Shown: positions 43,977 to 52,402, counted from the first letter of the stretch. The stretch: 64,000 bases of DNA from Microvirga ossetica (GCF_002741015.1 NZ_CP016618.1:558001-622000); one strand, 5' to 3'. Numbers and translations: made by a program. Notes: a model not told the origin generated them from the letters alone.

Positions 43977-44939
43977 TTGTCTGACGTAACTGCCCCCAAG
44001 CCGAAGAAGCCTTCGGCGAAGATCATCATCACCTGCGCCGTGACCGGCGGCATTCACACGCCGACCATGTCGGATGCGCTGCCGTATCGCCCCGAGGACA
44101 TTGCAAGGGAGGCAATCGCCGCCGCGGAGGCCGGGGCGTCCATCCTTCACCTCCATGCGCGCGATCCGAAGGATGGCCGGCCCACGCCGGACCCCAACGT
44201 GTTCATGCAGTTCCTGCCGCGTATCAAGCAATCGACGAACGCGATCATCAACATCACGACCGGCGGCGGGCTGAACATGACGGTCGAGGACCGCCTCGCG
44301 GCGCCGCTCGTCGCCAAGCCGGAGATGTGCTCGCTGAACATGGGCTCAATGAACTTCGGCATCTACCCGATGGCGGATCGCTACAAGGACTGGAAGTTCG
44401 ACTGGGAGGAACCCTATCTCCGCCATACCGACGACTTCATCTTCCGCAACACCTTCCGCGACATTGAGCGCATCCTGAAGATGCTCGGCGAGGAGCACGG
44501 CACCCGCTTCGAGCACGAGTGCTACGATGTCGGCCATCTCTACAACGTGGCGCATTTCGTGGACCGGGGACTGCTCAAGCCGCCCTTCTTTGTGCAGATG
44601 ATCTTCGGCATCCTGGGCGGGATCGGCGCTGACCTCGACAACCTGCTGTTCATGAAGCGCACCGCCGACAAGATCTTCGGTGATAACTATCAGTGGTCAG
44701 TGCTCGCCGCTGGGCGCCACCAGATGAACTTCGCGACTCAGGCCGCATTGCTGGGCGGAAGCGTGCGGGTCGGGCTCGAGGACAGCCTCTACATCGGCAA
44801 GGGCATGCTTGCCTCCTCCAACGCCGAGCAGGTGTCCAAGATCCGCCGCATCCTAGAGGAGCTCGGCCATGAGATCGCTACTCCGGACGAGGCGCGCGTC
44901 ATGCTGGGCCTCAAGGGCGGTGACCGTGTCGACTTCTGA
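43977..44939 (+). CDS. BKACE-family enzyme (3-keto-5-aminohexanoate cleavage type)
   Basis: A 320-residue beta-keto acid cleavage enzyme (DUF849/BKACE). It starts with TTG after GGAGGAGAAGGCC. The Zn site is visible: ILHLHARDPKDGRPTPD gives His-x-His, and the Glu near the end lies in VRVGLEDSLYIG; TTGGG and NMGSMNFG complete the pocket. These enzymes take a beta-keto acid and acetyl-CoA and give a CoA ester plus acetoacetate. Substrate class depends on pocket residues that I cannot assign. It ends the catabolic cluster next to the thiolase; a ribosome site (AGGAGG) follows its stop, but the next gene is lost at the inverted-repeat boundary. Confidence 0.92.
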   Translation: MSDVTAPKPKKPSAKIIITCAVTGGIHTPTMSDALPYRPEDIAREAIAAAEAGASILHLHARDPKDGRPTPDPNVFMQFLPRIKQSTNAIINITTGGGLNMTVEDRLAAPLVAKPEMCSLNMGSMNFGIYPMADRYKDWKFDWEEPYLRHTDDFIFRNTFRDIERILKMLGEEHGTRFEHECYDVGHLYNVAHFVDRGLLKPPFFVQMIFGILGGIGADLDNLLFMKRTADKIFGDNYQWSVLAAGRHQMNFATQAALLGGSVRVGLEDSLYIGKGMLASSNAEQVSKIRRILEELGHEIATPDEARVMLGLKGGDRVDF

Positions 44940-45149
44940 GAGGAGGTCCCAATGAGCTGGCAGCCCCAATCCGATCGGCGGCTTCTCGGTCAATCACTCG
45001 GACATCTCGTCCATTGGATATGATCTCCAGTGTCCGGAATGCATCATGGTCTCTCCCCCGAGCCGTACCCCTTGCGTCAGTCGGATCCATGACCGTTCTG
45101 GTATGATTGGCATCCGGACGCGCGGTCTGGGCGATGGGAGACTGTCGCC

Positions 45150-45896
45150 ATGGCTCAGGCGATGAAAGTCGAGGAACAGACGAACCAACTCCTGGCGGCT
45201 GTGGCGCCGGAGGACTTTGCCTTCCTCGCACCTCACCTTGAACTCGTCGCGCTGACCCGTGGACAGGTGCTCTATGAGCCCGGTGACGTCATCCACTACG
45301 CCTACTTTCCGCACCGGGCCGTAATCTCGCTCGTGAATGTCCTGAATGATGGTCGGACCGTCGAGGTGGGGGTGTTCGGGCGCGGGGCCGTGATGGGCCT
45401 GCTGAGTGCGTCGACCACGCGGGAATCCTTTGGCCGCTATGTCGTGCAGATGTCCGGCTCCGCCTCGCGCATCCCCGTCGATCGCCTCGAGGAGGTGAGG
45501 AACGCCCGGCCCAAACTGCGGCAGTTGATTGCCGGCTATGGCAAGGTCCTGCTCGCACACACGTTCCAACTGCTGACCTGCAATGCCGTTCATCCGGTGG
45601 AAGCGCGCTGCTGCCGCTGGATCCTCATGCTGCACCTGCATCTCGGCCAGGACACGCTGCCGCTCACGCACGAGTTCCTGGCCGAGATGCTGGGGGTGCA
45701 ACGCTCCACGGTGAGCGCCGTGACCAAAACCCTCCAGACCGCTGGGCTGATCCGGCAGAACCGCGGCAGCATCACTGTGACCGACTGGACCGGTCTCGAA
45801 GCGAGGACCTGCGAATGCTACGGCCGGATCCTGCACATTTATCGGCGTCTGCTGCGACCCACCCCTGACCTGCCACAGGATCGGTCTCAACCGTGA
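45150..45896 (+). CDS. Crp/Fnr-family transcriptional regulator, left copy
   Basis: A 248-residue regulator with an N-terminal cyclic-nucleotide-like domain (LLAAVAPEDFAFLAPHLELV, LYEPGDVIHYAYFPHRAVIS, VEVGVFGRGAVMG) and a C-terminal Crp-type helix-turn-helix (LTHEFLAEMLGVQRSTVSAV). It lacks the Cys set of Fnr and the cAMP pocket Arg pattern, as do most members of this rhizobial subgroup, so the signal is unknown. The gene is duplicated exactly at 60946-61692. Its control targets are unknown; the neighbouring catabolic genes are candidates only by position. Confidence 0.92.
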   Translation: MAQAMKVEEQTNQLLAAVAPEDFAFLAPHLELVALTRGQVLYEPGDVIHYAYFPHRAVISLVNVLNDGRTVEVGVFGRGAVMGLLSASTTRESFGRYVVQMSGSASRIPVDRLEEVRNARPKLRQLIAGYGKVLLAHTFQLLTCNAVHPVEARCCRWILMLHLHLGQDTLPLTHEFLAEMLGVQRSTVSAVTKTLQTAGLIRQNRGSITVTDWTGLEARTCECYGRILHIYRRLLRPTPDLPQDRSQP

Positions 45897-45978
45897 TCGC
45901 CCTGATGGCCAAACCCTGCAGCCGCAAAAAGGGTCCGTCGCAAGTGGGCGTTTAAAGTTTTGGATCCGTGCGGTTGAG

Positions 45979-46248
45979 ATGATGACCCGAGTAATTCGCA
46001 GGAGGATTTTATGGAACTGGATGCGGCGTCATCTGAGCATATTTGGAAGATACACGCTCCAGCGCATGGAAGTTGAGCAGAGCGCCAGTTTGCGGGATGT
46101 GTTCGGAACCGTGCGCTTGGTGCACAACTGGGGCCGGATCGGCATTAACGGGCAAGAGAAGGTTGAGGAATTCGCCGGCGAGGTCGAGGTCATTGTGAGC
46201 GCCATATTCAGCAATCAAAATGGCCCGGGGTATCCCGGGCCCCTTTAG
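45979..46248 (+). CDS. WGR-domain mini-protein, left copy
   Basis: An 89-residue protein with a WGR domain: TLQRMEVEQSASLRDVFGTV, then RLVHNWGRIGINGQEKVEEF. WGR domains in small rhizobial proteins and at the end of DNA-repair and PARP proteins bind nucleic acid. The first 25 residues are basic. Its last codons run through the hairpin that terminates the convergent barrel gene, so the C-terminus (NGPGYPGPL) is an accident of that terminator. Identical copy at 60594-60863. Confidence 0.6.
   Translation: MMTRVIRRRILWNWMRRHLSIFGRYTLQRMEVEQSASLRDVFGTVRLVHNWGRIGINGQEKVEEFAGEVEVIVSAIFSNQNGPGYPGPL
46222..46241 (-). terminator. Terminator of truncated barrel gene, left copy
   Basis: GGCCCGGG, loop of four, CCCGGGCC: a perfect 8-bp stem. 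On the minus strand it is followed by ATTTTGATT. It lies inside the end of the WGR frame. Confidence 0.75.
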
Positions 46249-46268
46249 CTGCTGTTGCTGCGGCGATC

Positions 46269-46340
46269 TTAGTAGGCGCCAAACTTGAAGTTCAGCTTGG
46301 CCCGGGCGACGAAGAAGTCCTGCTCGTCATCGTCGCGCGG
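46269..46340 (-). pseudogene. Outer-membrane barrel gene, last 24 codons, left copy
   Basis: Encodes DDDEQDFFVARAKLNFKFGAY and stop, the C-terminal strand of an Omp25-type barrel ending in an aromatic residue. It is cut off exactly where the IS6-type element begins; the right-hand copy continues further. Confidence 0.85.
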
Positions 46341-46365
46341 GTGTTGTCATGTCTGGATGGCGCCC

Positions 46366-46618
46366 GTTTGGCAATGTGATTGTTGATGACGTTTGGGCCT
46401 AGCGGGGCGGGTGCGGTCATGTCTCCGGCCTTTAAGCGCGGTGCTGCATGACCACAGGCCCTGATGTTTTACGCTGAACCTGGTCCCTTTCACGTTATCG
46501 CGCTCGACTGGCGCAAGACAACACCACGGGTTTGCCAGTTCCGGCGGTCCATGTCCGCTTTGGCTTCACATCATCTCATCATCACCGTGCCAACTGGATG
46601 CCCCGAGGGGCGAATAAT
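46366..46618 (-). ncRNA. Candidate bridge-RNA region of the IS110-family element
   Basis: In IS110-family elements a structured bridge RNA is encoded in the long non-coding end; for IS1111 members this is the end after the transposase. This 253-base stretch has that position and length. I did not fold it, so boundaries and function are inferred. Confidence 0.3.
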
Positions 46619-47683
46619 CTAAGCTGCCGTGTATGATGCCGTCGGCGCGGCAGCTCCCTTGTTCCCAGGCTGGTAAGCCGTGCTCCTGGCCATCACCGCC
46701 CAGGCGATCCGGGCGATCTTGTTGGCCAGCGCGACGGCCACCACCTCGAACGGCTTCTTGGCCAGAAGCGACCGGGCCCAGTCCGCCAAGACCGTCTTGG
46801 TCTTGCCGGACTTCATGCTGTAGAGCGCCGCGTGCGCTCCCACGACCAGCAGCTTGCGCAGATGCCGGTTGCCCATCTTGGAGATGGAGCCAAGCCGCGG
46901 CTTGCCGCCGGTTGAGTGCTGCCGCGGCACGAGGCCGAGATAGGCGGCAAACTCCCGACTGCCCTGGAACAGGCTGGCGTCCGGGATGCTGGAGGAGAGA
47001 CAAGAGGCCACAATCGGGCCGATGCCCGGAATGCCGGCGAGCCTCGTGCTGACTGGATCGCTGCGGTGGGCCGCCAGAATGGCCTTGTCGAGCTTGGCAA
47101 TCTGCGCCTCGATCTCCATCAGCATCGCTGCCAGAGGCTGGAGCGCTATCCGGGCCGTATCCGGCAGATCCGGGTTGGTCTCGTCCTGAAGATAGGCGAT
47201 CAGCTGGCGCGTGTTGCGAGCGCCCTGCGCCACCACGATGCCCAGCTCTGCAAAGTGACCGCGCAGGGCATTGATCAAGGCCGTCCGCTGCCCGATCAGA
47301 AGATCGCGGGCTCCATGCAGCATGAGGGTGCTCTGCTGCTGCGGGCTCTTGACCGGGACGAAGCGCATCGACGGCCGTGTGACGGCTTCGCAGATCGCCG
47401 CCGCGTCCGCGGCATCATTCTTCTGTCGGCGCAGATAGGGTTTGACGTAGGCGGGCGGGATCAAGCGGACATCGTGCCCGAAGGCCATGAGCGTGCGCGC
47501 CCAGTGATGAGCGGTCGCGCAGGCCTCCAATCCGATCAGGCAAGGGGAAAGGGTTTTGAAGAAACCTGGAACCTGGCTGCGCCACAGCACCTTGCGCAGG
47601 ACGATCTTTCCACTTCTGTCGACGCCGTGGACCTGGAAGACGTTCTTTGCGATATCATGGCCGATCGTGGCAATCTCTGGCAT
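46619..47683 (-). CDS. IS110-family transposase
   Basis: A 354-residue transposase. The N-terminal DEDD domain has HDIAKNVFQVHGVD, IGLEACATAHHW and YLRRQKNDAADAAAICEA. The C-terminal Transposase_20 part has LAGIPGIGPIVASCL, then SREFAAYLGLVPRQHSTGG and the Ser-containing GSISKMGNRHLRKLL. Length is normal and the frame is intact, so it may be active. It catalyses RNA-guided strand exchange according to recent work on the family. It interrupts the IS6 element's terminal repeat. Confidence 0.95.
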   Translation of the reverse strand: MPEIATIGHDIAKNVFQVHGVDRSGKIVLRKVLWRSQVPGFFKTLSPCLIGLEACATAHHWARTLMAFGHDVRLIPPAYVKPYLRRQKNDAADAAAICEAVTRPSMRFVPVKSPQQQSTLMLHGARDLLIGQRTALINALRGHFAELGIVVAQGARNTRQLIAYLQDETNPDLPDTARIALQPLAAMLMEIEAQIAKLDKAILAAHRSDPVSTRLAGIPGIGPIVASCLSSSIPDASLFQGSREFAAYLGLVPRQHSTGGKPRLGSISKMGNRHLRKLLVVGAHAALYSMKSGKTKTVLADWARSLLAKKPFEVVAVALANKIARIAWAVMARSTAYQPGNKGAAAPTASYTAA

Positions 47684-47806
47684 GATGAGGGGTTCCTCTC
47701 CGGTTCTTCAACATGTCTATTTTGGCACATCTGACGCTGGTGGAGGGCGCCATCCACGACATCACGTTAACTCGGACATGAGAGCGAGCGGTGTAGATAG
47801 CCCGGC

Positions 47807-48508
47807 ATGAGCAAGCTCACCAGCTACAAACGCCATCGCTTCCCGCCTGAGATCATCGCCCATGCGGTCTGGTTGTACTTCCGGTTCCCGTTGAGCCTGC
47901 GGCTGGTCGAGGAGATGTTGCTCGAGCGCGGCATCGTCGTGTCCTATGAGACCGTCCGCCGGTGGACGCTGAAGTTCGGGCCGGCTTACGCCCGCCGCCT
48001 CAAGCGTAAGACGCCGAGCCGCCGCGACGTTTGGCATCTCGACGAAGTCGTGGTAACCATTGCCGGCCAGAAGCACTGGCTGTGGCGGGCTGTTGATCAG
48101 GACGGCTACGTGCTTGAGGAGATCCTTCAGGCACGCGGCAACACCAAGGCGGCCAAGCGCTTGCTGAAGCGTCTCTTGCGGAAGCAGGGCTGCCTACCCC
48201 GGCGGATGATCACCGATAAACTCGGCTCCTACGCTGCCGCCCGGCGCCAAATCATGCCAGCGGTCGAGCATCGCTCGCACAAGGGTTTGAATAATCGGGC
48301 GGAGAATTCTCATCTGCCCTTACGCCGACGAGAGCACGCGATGCAGGGCTTTCGATCCCCGGGAGGCCTGCAGAAGTTCGTGGCCGTCTTCTCCGCCGTT
48401 CGCAATCTCTTCGTTCCACCCCGTTCCCGACGCTCCGCTCTTGCCACCCATCTTCACCGCCTCAACGCCATGGCTGAGTGGAAAGCCGCGGCCTGTGTCA
48501 CCGCTTGA
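47807..48508 (+). CDS. IS6-family transposase
   Basis: A 233-residue DDE transposase. An N-terminal helix-turn-helix (SLRLVEEMLLERGIVVSYET) precedes the catalytic core: Asp in DVWHLDEVVV, Asp in RMITDKLGSY and Glu in LNNRAENSHLPLRRRE. The frame is complete. IS6 elements move by replicative routes and cause adjacent deletions, inversions and cointegrates. Its left terminal repeat is split by the IS110 element, so its ability to move on its own is doubtful. It lies at the edge of the left inverted-repeat arm. Confidence 0.95.
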   Translation: MSKLTSYKRHRFPPEIIAHAVWLYFRFPLSLRLVEEMLLERGIVVSYETVRRWTLKFGPAYARRLKRKTPSRRDVWHLDEVVVTIAGQKHWLWRAVDQDGYVLEEILQARGNTKAAKRLLKRLLRKQGCLPRRMITDKLGSYAAARRQIMPAVEHRSHKGLNNRAENSHLPLRRREHAMQGFRSPGGLQKFVAVFSAVRNLFVPPRSRRSALATHLHRLNAMAEWKAAACVTA

Positions 48509-48568
48509 GCCCATCAGGCAGCGGCATGTGCCTCATTGCGCCCAATGCCGGTTAACGTGACAACACCC

Positions 48569-49299
48569 CTTTGACTCACGCTATATTGGCGAGGGAAGTG
48601 GTGTCGATTTGCACTCGATCATTTGAATCTTCCAAACCGGTTCCGTGTCTCTGCACTTCACGTGACGGACCTGGCATCACGGACCCGAAAAAAATTTGCT
48701 GGGTGGAGGCCGCTCCCGAGTGGATCAGCGAGGCACGGCAGTTCGTAGTCAACATGGGACCGCATGTTCGTTTGCACTTCCTGTGAGACTCAGGAGGTTC
48801 TTTAGTCTCACAGGAAGTGCCTAAAGTGGCTGCCAAATCGCGCAATCCCATCATGAGTGCAAATCGGCACCAAGGACTACGGGTTCTCCAGGCTGAGCAT
48901 GGAGGAGCGCCGGTGCGCCGGCCACCACGAGCCGTCCGCGCCTTGCGTCACCCGCAAGTGCTGGAGCGACTCACCAATCACGAAGGGTCTCTGCTTTCGA
49001 TCTTGCCGTAGATGGGCGTGAGTGAGAGCGGAGTCCGACGGAAAGCGGACCTCTCAGACACCGTGGGACCATCGAGTGAAGGGTGGAGACATCGCGGCTG
49101 GACGCGTGTCCGCAGATGGAAAGCAAGGTCCGCGGCTCCGGGCGTCCGCGTCCAGCGTGGTTCCGAGCGATTCTGCCGGTTCGAACCTCGCTCTGAGAGT
49201 TGGACGTGCTCCCCACCCCGGGATATCGGCAACTAACTGACGCATGCGCGCCGTCCCGCACCATCGCGCACGGTTTGTCCGCGGGCCCGCCGCGAGTCG
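48569..49299. other. Gene-free stretch with a long hairpin
   Basis: About 730 bases between the IS6 element and the PaaG-like gene. Open frames on both strands lack ribosome sites and recognisable content. The one structured item is the hairpin at 48774-48820. Confidence 0.5.
48774..48820. repeat. 17-bp perfect inverted repeat (hairpin)
   Basis: GCACTTCCTGTGAGACT (48774-48790), 13-base spacer, AGTCTCACAGGAAGTGC (48804-48820). No T-run. It could be an operator, a transcript hairpin or a relic of a mobile-element end. Confidence 0.7.
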
Positions 49300-50076
49300 C
49301 TAGTGGCCCTGGTACCGCGCGGGCCGTTTCCCCAGAAAGGCCATGACCCCTTCGCGGAAGTCGTGGCTCCGGCCCGCCTCCGCTTGGAGCCGCGCCTCAA
49401 GCGCGAGCTGCTCGTCGATCCGGTTGTCGAGGCCCCGGCGCAGCGCCTGTTTGGCCAGCCGATAGGCGGTCGTCGGCCCCGCAGCAAGATGGATGGCGCG
49501 GGCCTGGACCGTGGCGGCGAGGTCGGCATCGGGAACCGCCTCCCAGATCATCCCCCACGCCGCGGCCTGCTCAGCGGTGATCGGCTCGGCAAAAAGCACC
49601 GCGCCCATCGCCCTGGCGAAGCTCACCTGACGCGGCAGCCAATAGGTGCCGCCCGCATCGGGGATCAGCCCGATGCGGGCGAACGCCTGGACGAAGACCG
49701 CTGAATGCGCCGCGATGACCACGTCCGCCGCCAGGGCCAGGTTCGCCCCGGCGCCCGCCGCCGGTCCGTTGACCGCGGCGATGGTCGGCACTGGGCAGTC
49801 GTAGAGCGCGTTCAGCATCGGCTCGTACTCCTCGCGCAGGACGCGCTCGAAGTCGGCGGCATCCAGGCTTTTCGCGTCGCCGAGATCCTGGCCGGAGCAG
49901 AAGCCGCGCCCCGCGCCGGTCAGCACGATCACCCGTGCCTCCGCGCTCGCCTCTGTCACGGCCGCCGCAATCTCGCGCCGCATCGTGGCGTTCAGCCCGT
50001 TCATGACCTCGGGGCGGTTGAGGGTGATGGTGGCGATGCCACCTTCCTGGCTGAGCAGAATTGTCTGGTAGCTCAT
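49300..50076 (-). CDS. Enoyl-CoA hydratase/isomerase (PaaG-like)
   Basis: A 258-residue crotonase-fold enzyme close in style to PaaG, the ring-epoxide isomerase of phenylacetate breakdown. Motifs: ATITLNRPEVMNGLN, LTGAGRGFCSGQDLGD, AVNGPAAGAGANLALAADVV (oxyanion loop) and ARIGLIPDAGGTYWLPR with the PaaG-type Asp. The end KRPARYQGH also fits. GGAAGGCCCCG precedes the ATG. No other paa genes are present, so it may act on another CoA thioester. It is the last gene of the minus-strand island, 38 bp downstream of the SDR. Confidence 0.9.
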   Translation of the reverse strand: MSYQTILLSQEGGIATITLNRPEVMNGLNATMRREIAAAVTEASAEARVIVLTGAGRGFCSGQDLGDAKSLDAADFERVLREEYEPMLNALYDCPVPTIAAVNGPAAGAGANLALAADVVIAAHSAVFVQAFARIGLIPDAGGTYWLPRQVSFARAMGAVLFAEPITAEQAAAWGMIWEAVPDADLAATVQARAIHLAAGPTTAYRLAKQALRRGLDNRIDEQLALEARLQAEAGRSHDFREGVMAFLGKRPARYQGH

Positions 50077-50114
50077 CGGGGCCTTCCTGGAAAACCGTTG
50101 CGGGGAGGAGGCGC

Positions 50115-50900
50115 CTAGACGGCGTCGAGGCTCATCGGCGCGCCGTTCAGAATCCAGCCGCCGTCGGCCGGCAGGATCGCGCCGCTTACGTAGCGCGCCG
50201 CGTCCGAGCCGAGGAAGAGGCAGGCGGCGGCGACATCGTCGGGGTTGCCCATGCGCCGCAGCGGCACGCTCGCCGCTGTCCGGTCCCGCGCCTCGGGGGT
50301 AGGCGCCAGCCGGGCCATGCCCTCGGTGCCCGCGATCGGGCCGGGAATGACGCCGTTGACCCGCAGGCCCTCGGGACCCCACTCGATGGCGAGGCAGCGC
50401 GTGAGCATGTCGACGCCGGCCTTGGCGGCGCAGACGTGAACCTGGTGCGACATCGCCACCTGCGCCTGCGGCGCGGAAATGTTGATGACGCTGCCGCCGG
50501 GACGGCGCAGCAACGGATAGGCCGCCTTCATCACGTGGAAGGTCCCAAGCAAGTCGATGTCGATGACCGCCTTGAACCCGTTCGGGCTGATGTCCTTGGC
50601 GAGTGCCGGGAAATTGCCGGCAGCCCCTGACACCAGCACGTCGATCGGGCCGGCCGCCTCGGTGAAGGCGGCCAGTGCCGTGGCCACCGCTGTGTGGTCG
50701 CGAACGTCGAACACGTAGCCGAGCGCTGGCTCCGCCCCCGAGAGCTCGGCCACGGCGGCGTCCACCTTCGCCTGGCTCCGGCTTCCCACGCCGATCCGGC
50801 CGCCGGCCGCGGCGAAGGCCTTGGCGATGCCAAGGTTGATCCCGCTGGTGCCGCCCGCGACGAAAATGTTCCGGCCGGTGTAGTCAAATGTTGCGTTCAT
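50115..50900 (-). CDS. SDR of the 2,4-dienoyl-CoA reductase type
   Basis: A 261-residue SDR. The cofactor motif is VAGGTSGINLGIAKAF, and VLVSGAAGNFPA replaces NNAG. At the usual Y-x-x-x-K site it reads HVCAAKAGVD, so the catalytic Tyr is absent while the Lys remains. This is the pattern of 2,4-dienoyl-CoA reductase-like SDRs, so it is a family trait and not damage. The C-terminus has ILPADGGWIL. It would reduce a dienoyl-CoA or act on a related thioester. Start at 50900 (MNATFDYTG). Confidence 0.9.
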   Translation of the reverse strand: MNATFDYTGRNIFVAGGTSGINLGIAKAFAAAGGRIGVGSRSQAKVDAAVAELSGAEPALGYVFDVRDHTAVATALAAFTEAAGPIDVLVSGAAGNFPALAKDISPNGFKAVIDIDLLGTFHVMKAAYPLLRRPGGSVINISAPQAQVAMSHQVHVCAAKAGVDMLTRCLAIEWGPEGLRVNGVIPGPIAGTEGMARLAPTPEARDRTAASVPLRRMGNPDDVAAACLFLGSDAARYVSGAILPADGGWILNGAPMSLDAV

Positions 50901-51221
50901 GACTTCGCGCTCCATCGATGCACGGTCGAACCGTGTCTTCCTCCCAAGAAACAAGGGGCGGGCGTCGGTGCCGTCGGCAAGGACGCACGCTGCTCGAGTT
51001 TGCGACCCTTAAGAAGACTGGAGCGCTGCGCCAAGCTCGGGAGGACTTGGAATCGGTCCGCCACCAGTCCGTAATCAGCAACCTGGAAGATCGTGCCTCC
51101 TCGTGCTTGTTGATGGCGACGAGCCGCTTGTCAGTCCCTCGCACGCGCGACGGATCCGCCTGGGGAGCGCTCTCCTGCCTTCGGGCTGGATCTGCCACCG
51201 GGAGCACACCTGGGCCGGACT
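50901..51221. other. No gene seen
   Basis: About 320 bases between the TTT binding protein and the SDR. It probably carries the SDR promoter. No hairpin of note. Confidence 0.45.
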
Positions 51222-52193
51222 TTACTCAGGCTGAATGCCAGCCGCCTTCACGATATCGGCCCACTTCCGGGTTTCCGAGACCACGAACGCCTTCAGCTCC
51301 TCCGGCGTGCTCGACTCGGGCTCGCTGCCGGCCGCGTAGAACTGCTCCTGGACTGCCTTATCGGAGAGAGCCTCGGTGAATGCCGCGTGCAGTTTCTCGA
51401 CGATCGGCTTCGGCGTCTTCGCCGGCACGAACGCTGCGGACCACGCGGAGAGATCGTAGCCCGGCACGCCCGCCTCGGTCATCGTCGGGAGCTCAGGTGC
51501 GAGCTTGCTCCGCTGCGCGGCCGAGATCGCAAGACCTTTCACCGTGCCGGCCTTGATCTGAGGCAAAGTGGTCCAGATGTCGGCAAATACCAGCGAGATC
51601 TGCCCGCCGAGAATGTCAGTGATCGCCTGCGGGGTGCTGCGATAGGGCACGTTGAGAATATCGATGCCGCCAAGGGTTTTCAGCATCTCGCCGGCGATCC
51701 GGGATGAGCTGTTACCGCTGCCGAACGTGAGCTTGCCAGGGTTGGCCTTCGCGTAAGCGAGCAGTTCTTGGACGTTGCTTGCCGGGACCGACGGGTTGGC
51801 GATCAACGCCAGGCCGACCGTGCCGAGCTTCGTGATCGGCTCGAAGTCGGCGACTGCGTCATAGGGCACCTTCTTCAGCATGCTCTGATTGGCGGCATGG
51901 GTCGTGTTCGTGGTGATCAAGACGGTGTAGCCATCCGGCGCTGCCCTCGCGACGTTCTGGGCGGCGATCACGCCACTCGCTCCCGCCATGTTCTCGACGA
52001 TGATCGGCTGGCCGAGCGTCTCGGACATCTTCGACCCGAGGATGCGCGCCACTGAATCGGTGGCGCTGCCGGCCGCAAAGGGAACGATGAACTTGATCAC
52101 CCGCGTCGGATAATTCTGCGCGGTCGCGCTTAGCGGGACCGCCGCTAGGCTGAGCGCTGCCAAGCAGGCGCCGATGAAAGTCTTTTTCCTCAT
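51222..52193 (-). CDS. TTT-family periplasmic binding protein (Bug family)
   Basis: A 323-residue binding protein of the tripartite tricarboxylate transporter class. A signal peptide ends ATA near residue 25. The Bug pattern is clear: YPTRVIKFIVPFAAGSATD near the start, GQPIIVENMAGASGVIAA, PDGYTVLITT, VPYRSTPQAITDILGGQI and late PELPTMTEAG. These proteins bind carboxylates or aromatic acids. The membrane subunits are not in the window, and Bug proteins are often orphans. It probably feeds the acid degraded by the island. Confidence 0.93.
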   Translation of the reverse strand: MRKKTFIGACLAALSLAAVPLSATAQNYPTRVIKFIVPFAAGSATDSVARILGSKMSETLGQPIIVENMAGASGVIAAQNVARAAPDGYTVLITTNTTHAANQSMLKKVPYDAVADFEPITKLGTVGLALIANPSVPASNVQELLAYAKANPGKLTFGSGNSSSRIAGEMLKTLGGIDILNVPYRSTPQAITDILGGQISLVFADIWTTLPQIKAGTVKGLAISAAQRSKLAPELPTMTEAGVPGYDLSAWSAAFVPAKTPKPIVEKLHAAFTEALSDKAVQEQFYAAGSEPESSTPEELKAFVVSETRKWADIVKAAGIQPE

Positions 52194-52214
52194 GGTTCTT
52201 GCCTCTCGTAAAGG

Positions 52215-52402
52215 TTATTCGGCTGCGGGTCCAACAGATGTGGGATCGACAAGGCGCGCGAGGAGCGCCGCATCGAGCCGCCCCGTCGCGGCAAGGAGCA
52301 GGAACGACAGGGACTTGCCGGGCCCGTCGAGGCCGAGGCTCGCGTTGACGCCGCCTTCGAGCATGGCGTCGAGCACGAAGTTGAAGGCCGCGAGCCCGTA
52401 AG
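52215..52402 (-). pseudogene. 3' fragment of an AtuA-family gene
   Basis: Encodes AAFNFVLDAMLEGGVNASLG, then LDGPGKSLSFLLLA, and ends with a stop. The pattern matches the end of AtuA-family proteins; the intact one here has AINLVCEHALGGGG and LGKGMAQMLL. It is fused out of frame to the etfA fragment, so it is dead. Confidence 0.6.

Larger units (their letters stand above)
44951..46340. repeat. Left arm of 1390-bp inverted repeat
   Basis: Position x here equals position 106842 minus x on the other strand. The arm starts inside a lost gene that had AGGAGG and ATG at 44952 (only 23 codons survive) and ends at the IS6-type element. It carries a Crp/Fnr gene, a WGR gene and the last 24 codons of a barrel gene. 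The proteins encoded in both arms are identical, and DNA flanks I compared by eye agree base for base. Confidence 0.95.
46350..47761 (-). mobile_element. IS110-family (IS1111-type) insertion sequence
   Basis: About 1.4 kb carrying a DEDD transposase gene. Inverted repeats TGGATGGCGCCC at 46354-46365 and its complement at 47745-47756 lie close to the ends; subterminal repeats mark the IS1111 group. About 280 non-coding bases lie downstream of the transposase and about 80 upstream. It sits inside the left terminal repeat of the IS6 element. Confidence 0.75.
46339..48568. mobile_element. IS6-family element, interrupted by an IS110/IS1111 element
   Basis: The right end at 48551-48568 is, inverted, GGGTGTTGTCACGTTAAC. 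The left end is split: GGGTGTTGTCA at 46339-46349 and TCACGTTAAC at 47762-47771, with an IS110-type element between them. Rejoined, the left end matches the right end. No 8-bp target repeat is seen (left flank CGTCGCGC, right flank CTTTGACT), as expected after IS6-type adjacent deletion or inversion. Confidence 0.75.

Noticed and set aside
46009-46218. Minus-strand frame opposite the WGR gene (and its copy at 60624)
   Set aside because: The plus-strand frame contains a recognisable WGR motif; the antisense frame has none.
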